The position numbers and the translations under genes are program-made. Source: Mycobacterium sp. 1245111.1 (GTDB lineage: Bacteria > Actinomycetota > Actinomycetes > Mycobacteriales > Mycobacteriaceae). From it: a stretch of 64,000 nucleotides of DNA. The notes under the pieces were generated by a model. That model saw only the letters and a program-made list of their open reading frames with translations, was not told the DNA's origin and did no database searches. Below, piece after piece: positions 54,450-63,359 of this stretch. Position 1 is the first letter of the stretch. Every line of letters starts with the position of its first letter. The DNA lies in contig NZ_LZLV01000095.1 of assembly GCF_001673405.1 (NCBI RefSeq), positions 39,132 through 103,131 of the forward strand, written 5' to 3'.

Positions 54450-56012
54450 ATGATCGACGTCGTCATCGCGGGTGCCGGACCGAATGGTCTGATGCTGGCC
54501 AACGAGCTCGGGCTAGCCGGCATCCGACCCGTCGTGCTGGAGCCGTTGGCCGGACCCAACCCGCAACGTCGCGCGAATGGGATTACCGGCCAAGCGGTTC
54601 GGCTGCTCGACCATCGCGGCCTTTACAGCGTCGTGTCCGGGACGCCCGATCCCCCGCAGCCGTCTCCGTGGGTCATGTTCGCCGCGATGGCGCTGGATCT
54701 GACCAAGGTGCCCGATCCGCAGCACTTCATGGTCCCGGTTCAACAGCCCCGGCTGGTCCAGCTTCTGGCCGAGCGAGTCCGCTCCGGCGGCACCGATATT
54801 CGCTGGGGCCACCGACTAGCGGGATTCGAGCAACACGCCGACGGCGTCGTCGCACACGTCGAGGGCCCGGACGGCCCGTACGAACTGCCTGCGCAATACC
54901 TCATCGGGGCCGACGGGGGCACCAGCCAGACCCGCAAGCTCGCGGGCATCGACTTTCCGGGGATGACCTCCCACGACGCGGTGGCCCGAATGGCATTCGG
55001 GGTAGCACCTCCTGCCGACTGGATGGACCCGACCACCGGCGCGCTCAACATTCCCGGCTGGGGTCAACTGCCTCCTACCCCGTTCCACCGCGCCGAGCGC
55101 GGCGTGTTCGCATGCCGTCGACTCGGCAACCGGGCGATGGTCATCACGATGGAATTGGATCGATCGGCCGACGAGGACCGCGTCGACGGGACCGACGAGG
55201 CCTACAACGAAGAACCGGTGAGCCTGGCCGAGATCGAGGCGAGCCTCAAACGTGTTCTCGGAGTTGACGTACCGCTGACGCCCGTGTCCGACGAGCCGCT
55301 GGACCTTCGCCGCTTCTACGGCATCAACTCACGGATCGCCGCGCAGTACAGGTCGGGGCGGGTGTTCCTGGTCGGCGATGCGGCGCATGTCCATTCACCG
55401 ATGGGGGGACCGGGCCTGAACCTGGGCCTGCAGGACGCGGTCAACCTCGGCTGGAAGCTGGCCGCTGTGATCTCCGGCGGCGCGGATACCGCGCTGCTCG
55501 ACACTTATCAGGCCGAGCGCCGGCCCGCCGCCGAGCGGGTGATCATGCACAGCCGCGCCCAATTGGCCCTGGTGCGGCCGGGAACGGAAATCTCCGCGCT
55601 GCGCGACATGTTCTCGGAGCTGCTCGAAGATCCGAACAACGCCAAGCGGATCGGTGATCTGTTGTCCGGCAACGACAATCACTACCCGCTAGGCGCGCAT
55701 CCGCTGGCCGGACGGTGGGTGCCCGATTTCGCCGTGGCGAGCGATGGCGGGGAACAACGAGTGGCCGAGCTGGCCCGCACCGGCCGACCGCTGCTGGTCG
55801 ATCTCACCCCCGACGCCGTCGTCGTCGGAGCGATTTCTGATGTCGCGGAACGCATTACGGTGGTCGCTGGACGCGCGGTCGGTGACGTGTCGGCCACGGC
55901 ACTGCTGGTGCGGCCGGACGGTTATGTGGCGTGGGCATCGTCGGCGTCCCGGCCCGACGTCGACGAACTGCGCCCCGTCCTGCGCGACTGGTTCGGGATC
56001 GAGGTCGCCTGA
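54450..56012 (+). CDS. Class A FAD-dependent monooxygenase (PHBH fold)
   Basis: 520 aa. FAD motif GAGPNGLMLANELGLAG, GADGGTSQTRKLAGIDFPG, and RVFLVGDAAHVHSPMGGPGLNLGLQDAVNLGWKL; the C-terminal thioredoxin-like domain ends with LLVRPDGYVAWAS. Related to the Rox-like protein at 33285 but more distant; it has no RAE. It hydroxylates an aromatic substrate with NAD(P)H and O2. Confidence 0.88.
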   Translation: MIDVVIAGAGPNGLMLANELGLAGIRPVVLEPLAGPNPQRRANGITGQAVRLLDHRGLYSVVSGTPDPPQPSPWVMFAAMALDLTKVPDPQHFMVPVQQPRLVQLLAERVRSGGTDIRWGHRLAGFEQHADGVVAHVEGPDGPYELPAQYLIGADGGTSQTRKLAGIDFPGMTSHDAVARMAFGVAPPADWMDPTTGALNIPGWGQLPPTPFHRAERGVFACRRLGNRAMVITMELDRSADEDRVDGTDEAYNEEPVSLAEIEASLKRVLGVDVPLTPVSDEPLDLRRFYGINSRIAAQYRSGRVFLVGDAAHVHSPMGGPGLNLGLQDAVNLGWKLAAVISGGADTALLDTYQAERRPAAERVIMHSRAQLALVRPGTEISALRDMFSELLEDPNNAKRIGDLLSGNDNHYPLGAHPLAGRWVPDFAVASDGGEQRVAELARTGRPLLVDLTPDAVVVGAISDVAERITVVAGRAVGDVSATALLVRPDGYVAWASSASRPDVDELRPVLRDWFGIEVA

Positions 56013-56025
56013 GGCCGAAAGGAGG

Positions 56026-57189
56026 CTATTTCGAAGCGACTTCGTCCTGGTACTTCTTGGTCATATGCGCGACCGCGTCGTTCTGCGACTGGGCGAGACC
56101 TTCGCGTACCTCGCTGGCGCGCGCCGCCGCGTCCAGGGTCGGCTGCGCCTGGCCCTGGAAATGCGGCATCACTTCGGCGGCAAACAATTCCGCGGACCGC
56201 TTGGTCGCCGCCGGATTCGCCCACTCGTGGCCCATCTGCAGCATGCAGCCGAAACCGCCCGACTGATCCCACATCCGCTGCACCTGCTCGCGGGCCTGCT
56301 CGGGGGTGCCGATCACACCGGCGCCATTGCCGTTGATCACGTCGATCATCTCGTCGACCTGCTCGCCGGGCATCGTCATCTGCGGGAACGCCGCGACTTT
56401 CTGGAAGTACCTAAACCACGGCGCGAGACCGAATTTCACGTCCTCGCGGGCCTGCTTCTCGGTTTCGGCGACGTGGAACGGGCTGACCAGGGTCCAGTTT
56501 CTGCGGTCGACGGCGGTGCCGTACACCGAGGCGCGCTCTTCGACGATGTCCCAGTGGTACTGCAACGCGTTGAAGCCGTCGATGGTCAGCGTCGCCCCGA
56601 TGGACAGCAGGCCGATGCCGTGCTTTCCGGCCAGTCGTGCCCCCGTCGGCGAGGCGACCGCGGCCACCGCCAGCGGCACGCCACCGTCGGAGTACGGGGC
56701 GAGTTGCAGGCGGGCGTTATGTAGTTCGTGGGTAGGCGTTTTCGCCGACACCGACTCGCCACGCAGCAGCCTCACCACGATGTCGAGGTTGGTGTCCAGC
56801 AGTTCTCGGGTGTCAGTCGGCGTGAGGCCGATCATCGACGAGTCGCTGGGCAGCGAACCGGGGCCGACTCCACCGATCACCCGGCCGTGGGTGAGGTGAT
56901 CCAACATCATCAAGCGGTCCGCGACCCAAAGCGGGTTGTGGTACGCCAGCGAGATCACCCCGGTACCCAGCTTGATCCACTTGGTGCGCTCGGCGGCGGC
57001 CGCGATGAAGATCTCTGGTGACGCGATGATCTCGCTGCCCGCGGAGTGGTGCTCGCCGATCCACGCTTCGTCGAAGCCGAGCGCGTCGAGGTGCTCGACG
57101 AATTCGAGATCCCGTTGCATGGCAAGTGTGGGGTTGGTCCCGGCGCGGTGAAACGGTGCGATGAAATACCCAAACCTGAGCTTGGCCAT
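56026..57189 (-). CDS. Luciferase-like flavin-dependent monooxygenase (LLM class)
   Basis: 387 aa. RFGYFIAPFHRAGTNPTLAMQRDLEFVEHLDALGFDEAWIGEHHSAG is the bacterial-luciferase-type start; DRLMMLDHLTHGRVIGGVGPGSLPSDS follows. Resembles flavin-dependent alkane/terpene monooxygenases more than the F420 group. Single gene, convergent with the FAD monooxygenase gene. Confidence 0.87.
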   Translation of the reverse strand: MAKLRFGYFIAPFHRAGTNPTLAMQRDLEFVEHLDALGFDEAWIGEHHSAGSEIIASPEIFIAAAAERTKWIKLGTGVISLAYHNPLWVADRLMMLDHLTHGRVIGGVGPGSLPSDSSMIGLTPTDTRELLDTNLDIVVRLLRGESVSAKTPTHELHNARLQLAPYSDGGVPLAVAAVASPTGARLAGKHGIGLLSIGATLTIDGFNALQYHWDIVEERASVYGTAVDRRNWTLVSPFHVAETEKQAREDVKFGLAPWFRYFQKVAAFPQMTMPGEQVDEMIDVINGNGAGVIGTPEQAREQVQRMWDQSGGFGCMLQMGHEWANPAATKRSAELFAAEVMPHFQGQAQPTLDAAARASEVREGLAQSQNDAVAHMTKKYQDEVASK

Positions 57190-57283
57190 GTGCGGTCCCC
57201 TAGCAGTCGAGTTGCCCCGACCCTAAACCGATGGGCGGTCCGCGACCAGCGGTTCGCTGCGGGAATCCGCTACTAGTTCACGA

Positions 57284-57691
57284 TCACGGCCAGCCGCCGC
57301 ATCCGACGCCGGGAACGCAACCGCCACCGCCGCCGGGTCCGCCACCACCGGACGGTCCGCCCGGAATGCTGCCGCCGCCACCGCCGGGTCCGCCACCACC
57401 GGATGGTCCGCCCGGAATGCTGCCGCCGCCACCGCCGGGTCCGCCGCCGCCGGTGGGTCCGCCGGGGACGCTGCCGCCCCCGCCGTTGGGTCCGCCGCCG
57501 CCGGTGGCACCGCCGGGTCCGCCGCCCCCGGGCGCCGTCGATGGAGCGGGCGCCATGCTCGACGACGGGGTTGTGGTCGTGGTTGTCGTCGTGGTGGTGG
57601 GACCGCTCTTTCCACCTCCGCCGCAGCCGACTGCCAGTACAAGCATGGCCGCACCGAAGACCAGTGTCAGCGCCGTGCGCAAAGACTTCAT
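57284..57691 (-). CDS. Gly-rich repeat lipoprotein
   Basis: 135 aa. Signal peptide with lipobox LAVGC, a run of ten Thr, then four 17-residue repeats of the GGPSGGGGPGGGGGSIP type, and a short end with two Cys. Lipid-anchored, probably extended and flexible. ATG at 57691. Unknown role. The opposite strand of the repeats gives a long Pro-rich open frame, which is a shadow. Confidence 0.78.
   Translation of the reverse strand: MKSLRTALTLVFGAAMLVLAVGCGGGGKSGPTTTTTTTTTTPSSSMAPAPSTAPGGGGPGGATGGGGPNGGGGSVPGGPTGGGGPGGGGGSIPGGPSGGGGPGGGGGSIPGGPSGGGGPGGGGGCVPGVGCGGWP
57311..57514. repeat. Tandem repeat, four copies of 51 bp
   Basis: Four adjacent 51-bp units (57311-57361, 57362-57412, 57413-57463, 57464-57514) encode the Gly-rich repeats of the lipoprotein. 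The inner two copies are closest to each other; the outer ones have diverged. Confidence 0.8.
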
Positions 57692-57769
57692 GTCAATCCC
57701 CACTCTTGTCTCGTGCACTCCGAGGTACCCGAGACGAGCGGGTGAGAAACGCGTTGACCGCGAGCGGGA

Positions 57770-58474
57770 TCAGCCCCGCCGGGAGAGCTGGGCGTGGATA
57801 AGCGGAGCGATCTTCTCCGCCATATACGCATGGCCGGCGTCGTTGGGGTGTATGCCGTCGGGGCCGATCAACTCGGGCCTTCCGACGAACCAGCCCTCGC
57901 TGATCGGGTCGACGAACGTCGCTCCCGCCGCGCGGGCCTGACCGCTGAGAATGTCGCGGATATACAGGACGTCCAACGGCGGATCGGAGTCAGTCCAGGG
58001 CGGTCCGATCACGAGCAACTTCGCCGATGGAGCGATCCGGTGGGCCAGATCCAGCGTGTCGTGCGCCATGGCCGTCATCTGCATCGGGTCGACGCCGTGG
58101 TCGTTTCGCGAACCGAAGAACACCACCAGTGCATCGTCCGGGTGAACCGCGCGATTCGTCAGGTCCTCGAAGACGCTGCCGTGGTCACCACGGACGACGT
58201 AGCCGGCCCTGCCCTCGCACGCGACTTCCGGGGCGACCTGCACGCCCTGGCGTGCGAGCGTCAGCCAGGTGCGGTTGGTCCACGCGTTAGCTCCCCAGCC
58301 GCCCTCGTCGGTGCCCGTGGTGTAGGAGTCACCGATCACCGCCACGTGGTCGATCGGCGTTCCGCGGGCGACCGTCCGAAAGGACTGCGGCGCGACGGGA
58401 TTGTGCGTGACCATGCCGGCCGCGACCGCGGCTGCGACAACGACTGTGGCTACCCGGCCCACTGTTAGCTGCAA
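57770..58474 (-). CDS. SGNH/GDSL hydrolase, exported (Rv0518-like)
   Basis: 234 aa with an N-terminal signal/anchor. Block I has the nucleophile Ser50 in VIGDSYTTG; FFGSRND is block III; DGIHPNDAGH gives the catalytic Asp-His. Close to M. tuberculosis Rv0518 by memory. Likely an esterase on cell-envelope acyl groups. TTG at 58474, or GTG at 58462. Its likely partner, the acyltransferase, lies 228 bp upstream. Confidence 0.85.
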   Translation of the reverse strand: MQLTVGRVATVVVAAAVAAGMVTHNPVAPQSFRTVARGTPIDHVAVIGDSYTTGTDEGGWGANAWTNRTWLTLARQGVQVAPEVACEGRAGYVVRGDHGSVFEDLTNRAVHPDDALVVFFGSRNDHGVDPMQMTAMAHDTLDLAHRIAPSAKLLVIGPPWTDSDPPLDVLYIRDILSGQARAAGATFVDPISEGWFVGRPELIGPDGIHPNDAGHAYMAEKIAPLIHAQLSRRG

Positions 58475-58702
58475 TGTCCACCACCTCGGCCGCGTGTCTT
58501 GCCTGTATCAGCGGCATCGTAAGAGCTCTACGACGAATTTCGCCGTCGACCGCGCGGGATCCGGTTGGACGCTGCGCGGGAGCCAGTCAACGCTGGTGAA
58601 GCCCCACTGTGTCGACGGGCGCGAGGACCCGAAGGTCTCGCGCCACAGGGATCGTACTTGATCTACGTTGTGGCGCAGTATTGCTCGCGTCACCGCGTCG
58701 GC

Positions 58703-59974
58703 TCAGCCAGCGCGGGCCGTAACCGATTTCGGCCGTCCGTCGTGGGCGCCGTCGATGGACTGCAACGTGTTACCCGAGCCCGGTGTCGCGGGCTCGGCGT
58801 CGACCACAGGACGGCCGTCGCCGACCATCCTGCGCATCCAGAGCCGGGCCGGCTCCTCGACCACGTGGTACAGCACGGCCGCGCCGATTAAGGTCACCGC
58901 GAGCACAGCGGCCAAGAGCAACTTGCCTTCGTTGCCGAACATCGTGAGCTCGAACTGCTGCGCCGTCCATATCCACGACGTGTGCACCAACTCGTGAACC
59001 ATGTACAGGCAGAACGAGATTTGGCCGCCGTAGACCAGGGGCCGGGTGGCGAGCAGCGCCGGCAAGCCGCCGGTACCGATCGCCAGCGTCAGCACCAGCG
59101 GCACGAACAGAATGTCGACCAGACCGCCGGTATCGGAGACACCGTGGAGCGGGTGCGCGTCGGACCAGTACAGGAAGCCCACCACGCCGGCGAGCAGCAG
59201 TGCGGACACATAGCCCGCTACCCGGCGGCCGCGATCGGAGAGTTGCAAACGACTGACCGCGGCGGCGACCAACGCGCCGGCGGTGAATTGCATGACGATG
59301 CGCGGCAGCCAACTCCACGGCGTGTAGAACTGTCCGGTCACCAGCAGCGACACCACCGGCGGCAGCGAGGCGCCGACCGCCAACCAGACCAGGTTGCGGG
59401 CTCGGGTGGCGCGCGCCATCCGGAAGATCACCAGCACCAGCAGCCCGAACAGCAGATAGGCCAACCATTCGGCGCTGATCGACCATGCCGGGCCGTCCCA
59501 GCTCGAGTCGTCGAAGAACGGCTGGAACCACAGCTGCACCATCAAGACTTGGCGCACATAGCTGATCGCGGTGAAGCGGTAAATCTCCTGCGACGGGATA
59601 TGGCCGACGTGCAACGTGAAGATCACCCACAGCGCCGCCAGATGCAAGGTGACCAGATACACCGGCCACACCCTGGCCAACCGCAGCCAGAGAAAATGCA
59701 GGGTCGCGCGCGTCGACCAGGATCCGCCCATCCGGTCGAGGTAGTTCCACGTCAGCACGAACCCACTCAGGATGAAGAACAGATCCACACCTTGGGCTCC
59801 GCAGTTGAGCACGGGTGTCAGCGCATCGAGGAATCCCGGTACGGCATCGCGAAGCAGCGGACGGAAATGAAACAGCACCACCCAGACGGCGGCGATGATG
59901 CGAAGTCCTGTGAGGGCCTTGATCTCTCCGCTGCGCACAACAATCTTTCCCTGAGGCCGTCGGTGCTCATCCAC
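58703..59974 (-). CDS. Acyltransferase-3 family membrane protein (Rv0517-like)
   Basis: 423 aa, about ten helices. ALTGLRIIAAVWVVLFHFRPLL with catalytic-type His in helix 1, GVDLFFILSGFVLTWNY, WSISAEWLAYLLFG, and a final ISFCLYMVHELVH. Next to a GDSL hydrolase as in M. tuberculosis Rv0517-Rv0518, suggesting acylation and deacylation of the same envelope glycan. GTG start at 59974. Confidence 0.87.
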   Translation of the reverse strand: MDEHRRPQGKIVVRSGEIKALTGLRIIAAVWVVLFHFRPLLRDAVPGFLDALTPVLNCGAQGVDLFFILSGFVLTWNYLDRMGGSWSTRATLHFLWLRLARVWPVYLVTLHLAALWVIFTLHVGHIPSQEIYRFTAISYVRQVLMVQLWFQPFFDDSSWDGPAWSISAEWLAYLLFGLLVLVIFRMARATRARNLVWLAVGASLPPVVSLLVTGQFYTPWSWLPRIVMQFTAGALVAAAVSRLQLSDRGRRVAGYVSALLLAGVVGFLYWSDAHPLHGVSDTGGLVDILFVPLVLTLAIGTGGLPALLATRPLVYGGQISFCLYMVHELVHTSWIWTAQQFELTMFGNEGKLLLAAVLAVTLIGAAVLYHVVEEPARLWMRRMVGDGRPVVDAEPATPGSGNTLQSIDGAHDGRPKSVTARAG

Positions 59975-60157
59975 CGCGGCGCATCGTCACTTACGACGGC
60001 GTTGGCAGGGTATCAGTGCGCCAGAGCGATAGCGAGCCGTCGCCTCGGTGTGCCGTCGAGCGAATGCGCTGGCAGGACGCGGAAGCGATCGCTGCCGCGG
60101 TGTGTTGAGACGTCTAGCGTCAGCACCGACACCACGCCCGCCGGAGAAGGAGAAGCC

Positions 60158-60550
60158 TTGCCTCTGTTGTATGTCGACCTGATCGAAGGCCGAGGGCCCG
60201 CCGAGATTCGCACCCTGTTGGATGCGATTCACGACGCAGTGGTCGAGGCATTCGGTGTTCCGCTGCGCGACCGCTATCAAGTGGTTCGCACACACCCGAG
60301 CCACGAAGTCGTGGCGTGGGACACCGGGCTCGGTATCGAGCGCTCCGCCGCGCTCGTGGTGGTGCACGTCGTGAGTCGACGGCGCTCGCCGGAGATGAAG
60401 CAGAAGTTCTACGAGCTCGCCGCCGCCAACCTGGCGACGAAATGCGGGCTCGATCCAGCCGACCTGATCGTGTCGATCGCCGAAAACAACGACGAGGACT
60501 GGTCTTTCGGTCACGGACGGGCCCAGTTTCTGACCGGAGAACTCTCATGA
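60158..60550 (+). CDS. Tautomerase family protein
   Basis: 130 aa. After the initiator TTG comes Pro2 (PLLYVDLIEGR), the catalytic base of the 4-oxalocrotonate tautomerase/MSAD superfamily. RRSPEMKQKFYELAAANLA and IVSIAENNDEDWSFG follow, matching the Tautomerase_2 group. GGAGAAGGAGAAG precedes the start. First gene of a five-gene operon; ATGA overlap with the nitronate monooxygenase gene. Confidence 0.87.
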   Translation: MPLLYVDLIEGRGPAEIRTLLDAIHDAVVEAFGVPLRDRYQVVRTHPSHEVVAWDTGLGIERSAALVVVHVVSRRRSPEMKQKFYELAAANLATKCGLDPADLIVSIAENNDEDWSFGHGRAQFLTGELS

Positions 60551-61524
60551 AGACCCGTCTCACCGAGTTCTTCGGCATCGAGCACCCGATCGTCTCCGCG
60601 CCGATGGCGTTGATCTCGGGTGGCAGGCTGGCCGCGGCCGTGACGTCGGCCGGCGGACTCGGCCTGATCGGCGGCGGCTACGGCGATTCGGTCTGGCTCG
60701 GGCGCGAGTTCGATCTGGCCCACGGAGCACGGGTCGGGTGCGGCTTCATCACGTGGAGCCTGGCCCGCAAACCCGAACTGTTCGACGAGACGCTGGAGCG
60801 GCAGCCCGCGACGGTGATGCTGTCGTTCGGCGAACTGCAGCCGTTCGCCGAGCGGATCCACGCTGCCGGGATTCCGCTGATGGCACAGGTGCAGACGCTC
60901 GATCAGGCACGCCACGCGCTGGACGCCGGCGCGCAGATCGTGGTCGCCCAGGGCGGCGAGGCGGGCGGGCATGGCATGACGGTCCGTTCCACCTTCACAT
61001 TGGTTCCCGAGATCGTCGATCTGGCCGCCGAACGAGCACCCGACACGTTGGTCCTGGCCGCCGGCGGGGTGGCCGACGGGCGCGGACTGGCAGCGGCCCT
61101 GATGCTCGGTGCCGACGGCGCGGTCGTGGGGACCAGGTTCTGGGCCTCCCCCGAGGCGCTGGTCTCCCCGCGAGCGCACGAGCGCGCCATCGGCGCCAGC
61201 GGGGACACCACGTATCGCACACGGGTCTACGACTACGTGCGGCAGCTGGATTGGCCGCCCGAGTACAACGAGCGGGCGTTGAGCAACCCATTTGTCGACG
61301 GGTGGCACGGCAACGAAGCCGAGCTGCACGCCGAACTGCCCGATGCGATCGACACCTTCGAAAAAGCCGTTGCCGCAGAGGATTTCGGCGTTGCCGCCAT
61401 CCTCATCGGCGAATCGATCGGACTGATCGACGCGGTACGTCCCGCGGCGGACATCGTCACCGAAATGGCCACCGAAGCGAGCCGAATCCTGAGCCGTGGC
61501 AACGACTTAGCAGCCGAAACCTGA
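60547..61524 (+). CDS. Nitronate monooxygenase-like FMN enzyme
   Basis: 325 aa. TIM barrel with EHPIVSAPMALISGG, GLGLIGGGYG, VVAQGGEAGGHG (catalytic His and FMN loop) and AAGGVADGRGLAAALMLGADGAVVGTRF, the 2-nitropropane dioxygenase/NMO pattern. Oxidises alkyl nitronates. ATG at 60547 overlaps the tautomerase stop. Confidence 0.87.
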   Translation: MKTRLTEFFGIEHPIVSAPMALISGGRLAAAVTSAGGLGLIGGGYGDSVWLGREFDLAHGARVGCGFITWSLARKPELFDETLERQPATVMLSFGELQPFAERIHAAGIPLMAQVQTLDQARHALDAGAQIVVAQGGEAGGHGMTVRSTFTLVPEIVDLAAERAPDTLVLAAGGVADGRGLAAALMLGADGAVVGTRFWASPEALVSPRAHERAIGASGDTTYRTRVYDYVRQLDWPPEYNERALSNPFVDGWHGNEAELHAELPDAIDTFEKAVAAEDFGVAAILIGESIGLIDAVRPAADIVTEMATEASRILSRGNDLAAET

Positions 61525-61578
61525 CCGTCTAGCGAATAACCTGGACATCGGCAACGCGCATCTGGTTGGCTCGGATCC

Positions 61579-62061
61579 ATGGCCAGGCTTGACGTGCCCG
61601 ACGGCCCCGGTGGCGAGGCGGCGATGATCTGGACGCTGCGCCCGCAACTCGGCGACATGGTCGAGCGGATGATTCGCGGCGCCTACCAGCAGAGCGTGCT
61701 GCCACCCGAGGAACGCGAACTGGCCCGAATGCGGATCGCGCAAATCAACGATTGCATCGCCTGCTCCGACTTTCGCGCGCCCTCGGTCATCGAAGCGGCG
61801 GTCGCGCCCGAGCTTTACGAGAACGTGGCGGCCCACGCCACCTTCCCCGGGTACACGCCGCGACAACGCCTGGCGATCGAGTACGCCGAACGGTTCGCGA
61901 TCGACCATGGCTCGATCGACGACGCGTTCTTCGCGCGGCTACGGAAACTCTTCTCCGATCCGGAGATCCTCGATCTGACGCTCTGTGTCGCGGTGTTCCT
62001 CGGCCTGGGGCGTTCATTGAGTGTTCTCGGTGTCGATCAGTCCTGCGCGATCGACGTCTGA
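61579..62061 (+). CDS. Carboxymuconolactone decarboxylase (AhpD-like) family protein
   Basis: 160 aa. Helical with the CxxC redox pair in INDCIACSDFR, typical of AhpD-like alkylhydroperoxidase members rather than true decarboxylases. Third gene of the operon after a 54-bp gap. Possible role: peroxide or electrophile detoxification. Confidence 0.83.
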   Translation: MARLDVPDGPGGEAAMIWTLRPQLGDMVERMIRGAYQQSVLPPEERELARMRIAQINDCIACSDFRAPSVIEAAVAPELYENVAAHATFPGYTPRQRLAIEYAERFAIDHGSIDDAFFARLRKLFSDPEILDLTLCVAVFLGLGRSLSVLGVDQSCAIDV

Positions 62062-62081
62062 CAGCCAGCCGGGGAGAGCGA

Positions 62082-62711
62082 GTGGACATCGCGTCGGTTG
62101 ACGAGTTGTTGACCACCACCCGCGCGGTTCGCCGACGGCTGGACCTGACCCGCCCGGTCGGGCGAGGCGTGATCATGGAATGCCTGCAGATCGCGATGCA
62201 GGCGCCCACAGCAAGCAACGCCCAGGACTGGCGGTGGCTGGTGATCACCGACGCCGCCAAACGCGCCGCGATCGCCGAGATATACCGCAGCATCGGCGAG
62301 CAGTACCTGCCGCGGATGGCGGAGTCCGAGACCGATCCCCAGACTCAGCGTGTGCTGGGTAGCGCGCTCACCCTCACCGACACGCTCGCCGACGTGCCCG
62401 TGCACGTCATCCCCTGCCTGCAGCGCCGTTTCGACGGCAACGATCTTGTCGTCGCCTCGTCGGCATGGGCGTCGATCATCCCGGCCGCCTGGAGCTTCCT
62501 GCTCGCGCTGCGGTCCCGCGGCCTCGGATCAGTCTGGACCACAATGCATTTGGCCAGAGAGCGGGAAGTGGCCGAGCTGCTGGGGATCCCCGACGCCGTG
62601 ACCCAGGCCGCCCTTTTACCGGTGGCCTACACGATCGGCACCGACTTCCGCCCTGCCGCACGGCCGCCCGCGGAAACGGTCACCTTCTGGGAGAGCTGGG
62701 GAGATAACTGA
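62082..62711 (+). CDS. Nitroreductase-family FMN oxidoreductase
   Basis: 209 aa. The FMN site RAVRRRLD and MQAPTASNAQDWRWLVI and the late GLGSVWTT block fit the nitroreductase fold. GTG at 62082 after GGGGAGAG. Reduces nitro compounds or quinones using NAD(P)H. One-base overlap with the next gene (TGATG). Confidence 0.86.
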   Translation: MDIASVDELLTTTRAVRRRLDLTRPVGRGVIMECLQIAMQAPTASNAQDWRWLVITDAAKRAAIAEIYRSIGEQYLPRMAESETDPQTQRVLGSALTLTDTLADVPVHVIPCLQRRFDGNDLVVASSAWASIIPAAWSFLLALRSRGLGSVWTTMHLAREREVAELLGIPDAVTQAALLPVAYTIGTDFRPAARPPAETVTFWESWGDN

Positions 62712-63205
62712 TGCAATCCTTCACCGTGCGATTCCACGTCGACGCACCCCCGCGAAAGGTATGGCGGGTGCTGCACCCGCCGGCCCCGCCGAACGCGCCG
62801 CGGCCGCGGGTGCTTGAGTGGCCGACCGGCAGCATGGAGATCCTCAACGAAGGCGACGAAGCCGGTCAGGGTCTCGTGCGCACCTGCGTCTTTCCCGTGC
62901 CCAAATACTTGCTATCGGGTGGCAAGGGGCGCTCGTGGGAGACCGTCACCGAGGCGACGATCAACAAGCTGTCGCGCTATGTGGCGGTCGGCAAGCCGTT
63001 GTGGTCACGCGTGGAGGGCTATCACGAACTCGAGGAACAGCCCGACGGCAGCACCGTGCTCACCTTCCACGAGACCTATCGCGCCGTCAACCCGGTACTT
63101 CGTCTCCTGTTCGAACGACCGGTCCACGCGAAGATCTCGCGCGACAACATCGACACGTATGAGACCGCGCTCCGCTACGCCGGAACGGTCACCCGGTTGA
63201 CCTAG
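62711..63205 (+). CDS. SRPBCC-domain protein
   Basis: 164 aa. SFTVRFHVDAPPRKVWRVLHPP is the first strand and helix of an SRPBCC fold; the long C-terminal helix region (RPVHAKISRDNIDTYETALR) closes the cavity. Last gene of the tautomerase-NMO-CMD-nitroreductase operon. Bases 62932-62995, its central part, are repeated exactly in inverted orientation at 63937-64000. Confidence 0.83.
   Translation: MQSFTVRFHVDAPPRKVWRVLHPPAPPNAPRPRVLEWPTGSMEILNEGDEAGQGLVRTCVFPVPKYLLSGGKGRSWETVTEATINKLSRYVAVGKPLWSRVEGYHELEEQPDGSTVLTFHETYRAVNPVLRLLFERPVHAKISRDNIDTYETALRYAGTVTRLT
62932..62995 (+). repeat. Left arm of a perfect inverted repeat
   Basis: 64 bases inside the SRPBCC gene identical to the reverse complement of 63937-64000. 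The match ends at 62995 (next base differs) and may continue leftward, since the partner runs off the window. Confidence 0.92.
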
Positions 63206-63359
63206 CCCCACCCCGGGCGGATGCTCGGAAATTGTTTCTTACCGAAGTATTAAACGCTGGAACAAGTGACCTTAGAGTAACCAATTAGCGTCTCAAACAG
63301 GTTCGGGTCGTCGCTGATCCCGATTGCAGTAACAGTGTTTTGGGGATGGGGGCGTTTCG
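63206..63359. promoter_or_regulatory. Promoter region of the STAS gene
   Basis: 154 bp, AT-richer than average from ~63225 to 63300. It should carry the STAS gene promoter; I see no unambiguous -10/-35 pair and no stress-sigma-factor consensus that I would defend. Confidence 0.35.

Noticed and set aside
57231..57941. Long Pro-rich open frame on the plus strand
   Set aside because: Mirror of the Gly-rich repeat lipoprotein on the minus strand, which has a start, signal peptide and lipobox; the plus frame also runs into the GDSL gene.
58982..60157. Plus-strand frame extending the tautomerase upstream by 392 codons
   Set aside because: Antisense to the acyltransferase, rich in Gln, Arg and His as typical shadows, and the catalytic Pro2 of the tautomerase requires the start at 60158.
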